Source: Methylobacterium sp.
GTDB taxonomy: Bacteria > Pseudomonadota > Alphaproteobacteria > Rhizobiales > Beijerinckiaceae
DNA: 58,755 nucleotides
Direction of reading: 5' to 3'
Assembly (NCBI RefSeq): GCF_019745455.1
Contig: NZ_JAIETD010000079.1
Location: forward strand, 1 to 58,755
Part shown: positions 57,376 through 58,755 of the stretch, one piece after another
Layout of the letters: every line of letters starts with the position of its first letter
Position numbering within the stretch: the first letter of the stretch is position 1
Position numbers and translations under genes: made by a program
The notes under the pieces: model-generated
Told to the model about the DNA's origin: nothing
Database searches by the model: none
The model's input: only the letters and a program-made list of their open reading frames with translations

Positions 57376-58412
57376 CGGAGCAGTCCCGTCTGACGAAACC
57401 ACGCGATCGCGTCGGAGAGGCCTTCGCGGTAGGGCCGCGCCGAATAGCCGAGCTCGGACCGCGCCTTGGCGTCGTCGAAGAACATCCGGTAGCGAGACAT
57501 CCGGATGCCGTCGATTGTGGCGAAGGGCGCCTTGCCGGTGATCCGCGCCAACTGCTCGGAGATGAAGGCGATCGGATAGACGACCGCGCGCGGCAGGTTC
57601 ACCGTCGGCGGCTTGCGACCGACCATTCCGGCGATGTCGGCCAGCATCTGCGAGAGAAGCACGTTTTCCCCGCCGAGGATGTAGCGCTCACCGGTCCGTC
57701 CCTTGTGAAGCGCCAGGAGATGGCCGGCGGCGACATCGTCCACGTGGGCAAGGTTGAGGCCGGTATCGACGAAAGCCGGCATCCGCCCTCGTGCGGCTTC
57801 GAGGATGATGCGGCCCGTCGGCGTCGGCTTGACGTCGCGCGGGCCGATCGGTGTCGAGGGGTTCACGATGACCACGGGCAGACCGTTGCGGGCCGCCATC
57901 TCCTCGACGACACGCTCCGCCACGACCTTGCTGCGTTTGTAGGCGCCAATGGCGGTACCAGGCGTCAGCGGCCGGGTTTCGTTCGCCGGTGTGCCGTCGT
58001 CATGCGGTTTGATGGTGGCGACGCTCGATGTGTAGACGACCCGCTCGATGCCGGCGCGCAGGGCCTCCTCCATCATGATGAGGGTGCCGTCGCGGTTGGT
58101 GCGGACGATCTCCTCCATGTCCGGCGCCCAGAGCCGATAATCGGCTGCGGCGTGGATCAGGTAGCGCTGTCCCTGGAGGGCAGAGGCCACCGCGGCGCGG
58201 TCGCGCATGTCGCCCTCGACGACCTCGACGTCGTTCCAGACGAGATTGGTGCGCGGGCTCGTGGAGCGCACCATGATCCGCACCGGAAAGCCAGCGTTGC
58301 GGAACACGTCGACAAGGGCGGCCCCAAGGAAGCCGCTCGCGCCGGTGATAAGAACCGGACCCGGCTCGCCGAGGCTCGCGTCGGACCGGCCGGAAGGGAT
58401 CGCCTCTGCCAT
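57372..58412 (-). CDS. hpnA: Hopanoid-associated NAD-dependent epimerase-like HpnA
   Basis: Extended short-chain dehydrogenase of the HpnA family, 346 aa from ATG 58412. The Rossmann motif is VLITGASGFLGAAL and the catalytic YxxxK is GAYKRSK with TSSVATIK. Acts in the hopanoid pathway, but its reaction is not established. A GTG at 58445 would add 11 residues. It is the first gene of the minus-strand operon hpnA-hpnC-hpnD-hpnE-shc-hpnG, all overlapping or closely spaced. Confidence 0.9.
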   Translation of the reverse strand: MAEAIPSGRSDASLGEPGPVLITGASGFLGAALVDVFRNAGFPVRIMVRSTSPRTNLVWNDVEVVEGDMRDRAAVASALQGQRYLIHAAADYRLWAPDMEEIVRTNRDGTLIMMEEALRAGIERVVYTSSVATIKPHDDGTPANETRPLTPGTAIGAYKRSKVVAERVVEEMAARNGLPVVIVNPSTPIGPRDVKPTPTGRIILEAARGRMPAFVDTGLNLAHVDDVAAGHLLALHKGRTGERYILGGENVLLSQMLADIAGMVGRKPPTVNLPRAVVYPIAFISEQLARITGKAPFATIDGIRMSRYRMFFDDAKARSELGYSARPYREGLSDAIAWFRQTGLLR

Positions 58413-58507
58413 CTCGCTCGTGTCGTCGGGAAATCTGTCGGGCACCGGAACACGCGATCCCGGCGCCCGGCGCTTCTGTCATCCTAATGTCAGTGGGACA
58501 AGCACAC

Positions 58508-58755
58508 TCAGGCGAGGCGCAGGCGCCCGGCCTTTCGTTCCGGCAGGGTGTCCTGGACGGTCTTGACGATGCTGTCTGCGTCGAGGCCTGCGGCCTTGTA
58601 CATGGCGTCGGGCCTGTCGTGATCCTGGTAGAGGTCGGGGAGGGTGAGGGTGCGGACCCTGACCCGGCCGGCATCGAGGGCGACGAGGGACGACCTCGAC
58701 CGCGCCCTCGACGCGGCGCGACAGGGGTTCTCGGAATGGCGCACGGTCTCGGCCT
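58508..58755 (-). CDS. dxs: 3' end of dxs (partial, possibly broken)
   Basis: The last 50 or so codons ([20 protein letters not shown], then [19 protein letters not shown]) match the end of 1-deoxy-D-xylulose-5-phosphate synthase, which supplies isoprenoid precursors. The gene runs off the window edge. From about 58700 to the edge no frame shows the EEG..GGFG segment expected before this tail, so a frameshift, rearrangement or sequence error is possible. Confidence 0.6.
   Translation of the reverse strand, partial: AETVRHSENPCRAASRARSRSSLVALDAGRVRVRTLTLPDLYQDHDRPDAMYKAAGLDADSIVKTVQDTLPERKAGRLRLA

Overview
The window is GC-rich alphaproteobacterial chromosome, most likely from a pink-pigmented methylotroph of the Methylobacteriaceae. 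The reasons are a class I PHA synthase very like the Methylobacterium enzyme, a propionyl-CoA carboxylase alpha subunit, EcfG/NepR-type stress control, frequent GTG/TTG starts, and above all a large hopanoid locus. No tRNA, rRNA, CRISPR array or insertion sequence was seen.

Region 1 (0.3-27 kb) is mostly housekeeping. It holds a FadL-type porin, phaC, an AlaC-type aminotransferase, prfB with its programmed frameshift, an M23 peptidase, a 1-Cys Bcp peroxiredoxin and a giant AsmA-like protein. It continues with ribBA (degenerate second domain), aroC, anmK, tyrS, an HDAC-family deacetylase and an L,D-transpeptidase. A decayed diguanylate cyclase lies beside an intact paralogue, followed by pccA with two tiny overlapping membrane proteins.

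Region 2 (27-40 kb) holds small conserved genes. The main unit is a complete EF-P system: efp, with epmA and epmB divergent from it. Two palindromic intergenic repeats of about 110 bp flank epmB-epmA. Then come a double cold-shock protein with a DUF192 partner, a dienelactone hydrolase, a single-domain response regulator, and a NepR-like anti-sigma factor behind an EcfG-like promoter.

Region 3 (about 39.8-58.5 kb) is a near-complete hopanoid island. HpnC, HpnD and HpnE make squalene from farnesyl diphosphate, Shc cyclises it, HpnH adds adenosine and HpnG removes adenine. HpnI, HpnK and HpnJ add, deacetylate and contract a glucosamine to give the cyclitol ether. HpnN moves hopanoids to the outer membrane. 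HpnA and HpnL are accessory. hpnB, hpnM, hpnO and hpnP were not seen.

The edge of this island carries the most interesting signal. A glycine/inosamine-type amidinotransferase is divergent from hpnL, and a DUF6875-like gene is convergent with it. Guanidine-substituted bacteriohopanetetrol cyclitol ethers are known from pink-pigmented methylotrophs. I infer that this amidinotransferase may install that guanidine group, which would be an unassigned step. The window ends in the 3' end of dxs, whose last visible stretch does not read like a normal DXS.
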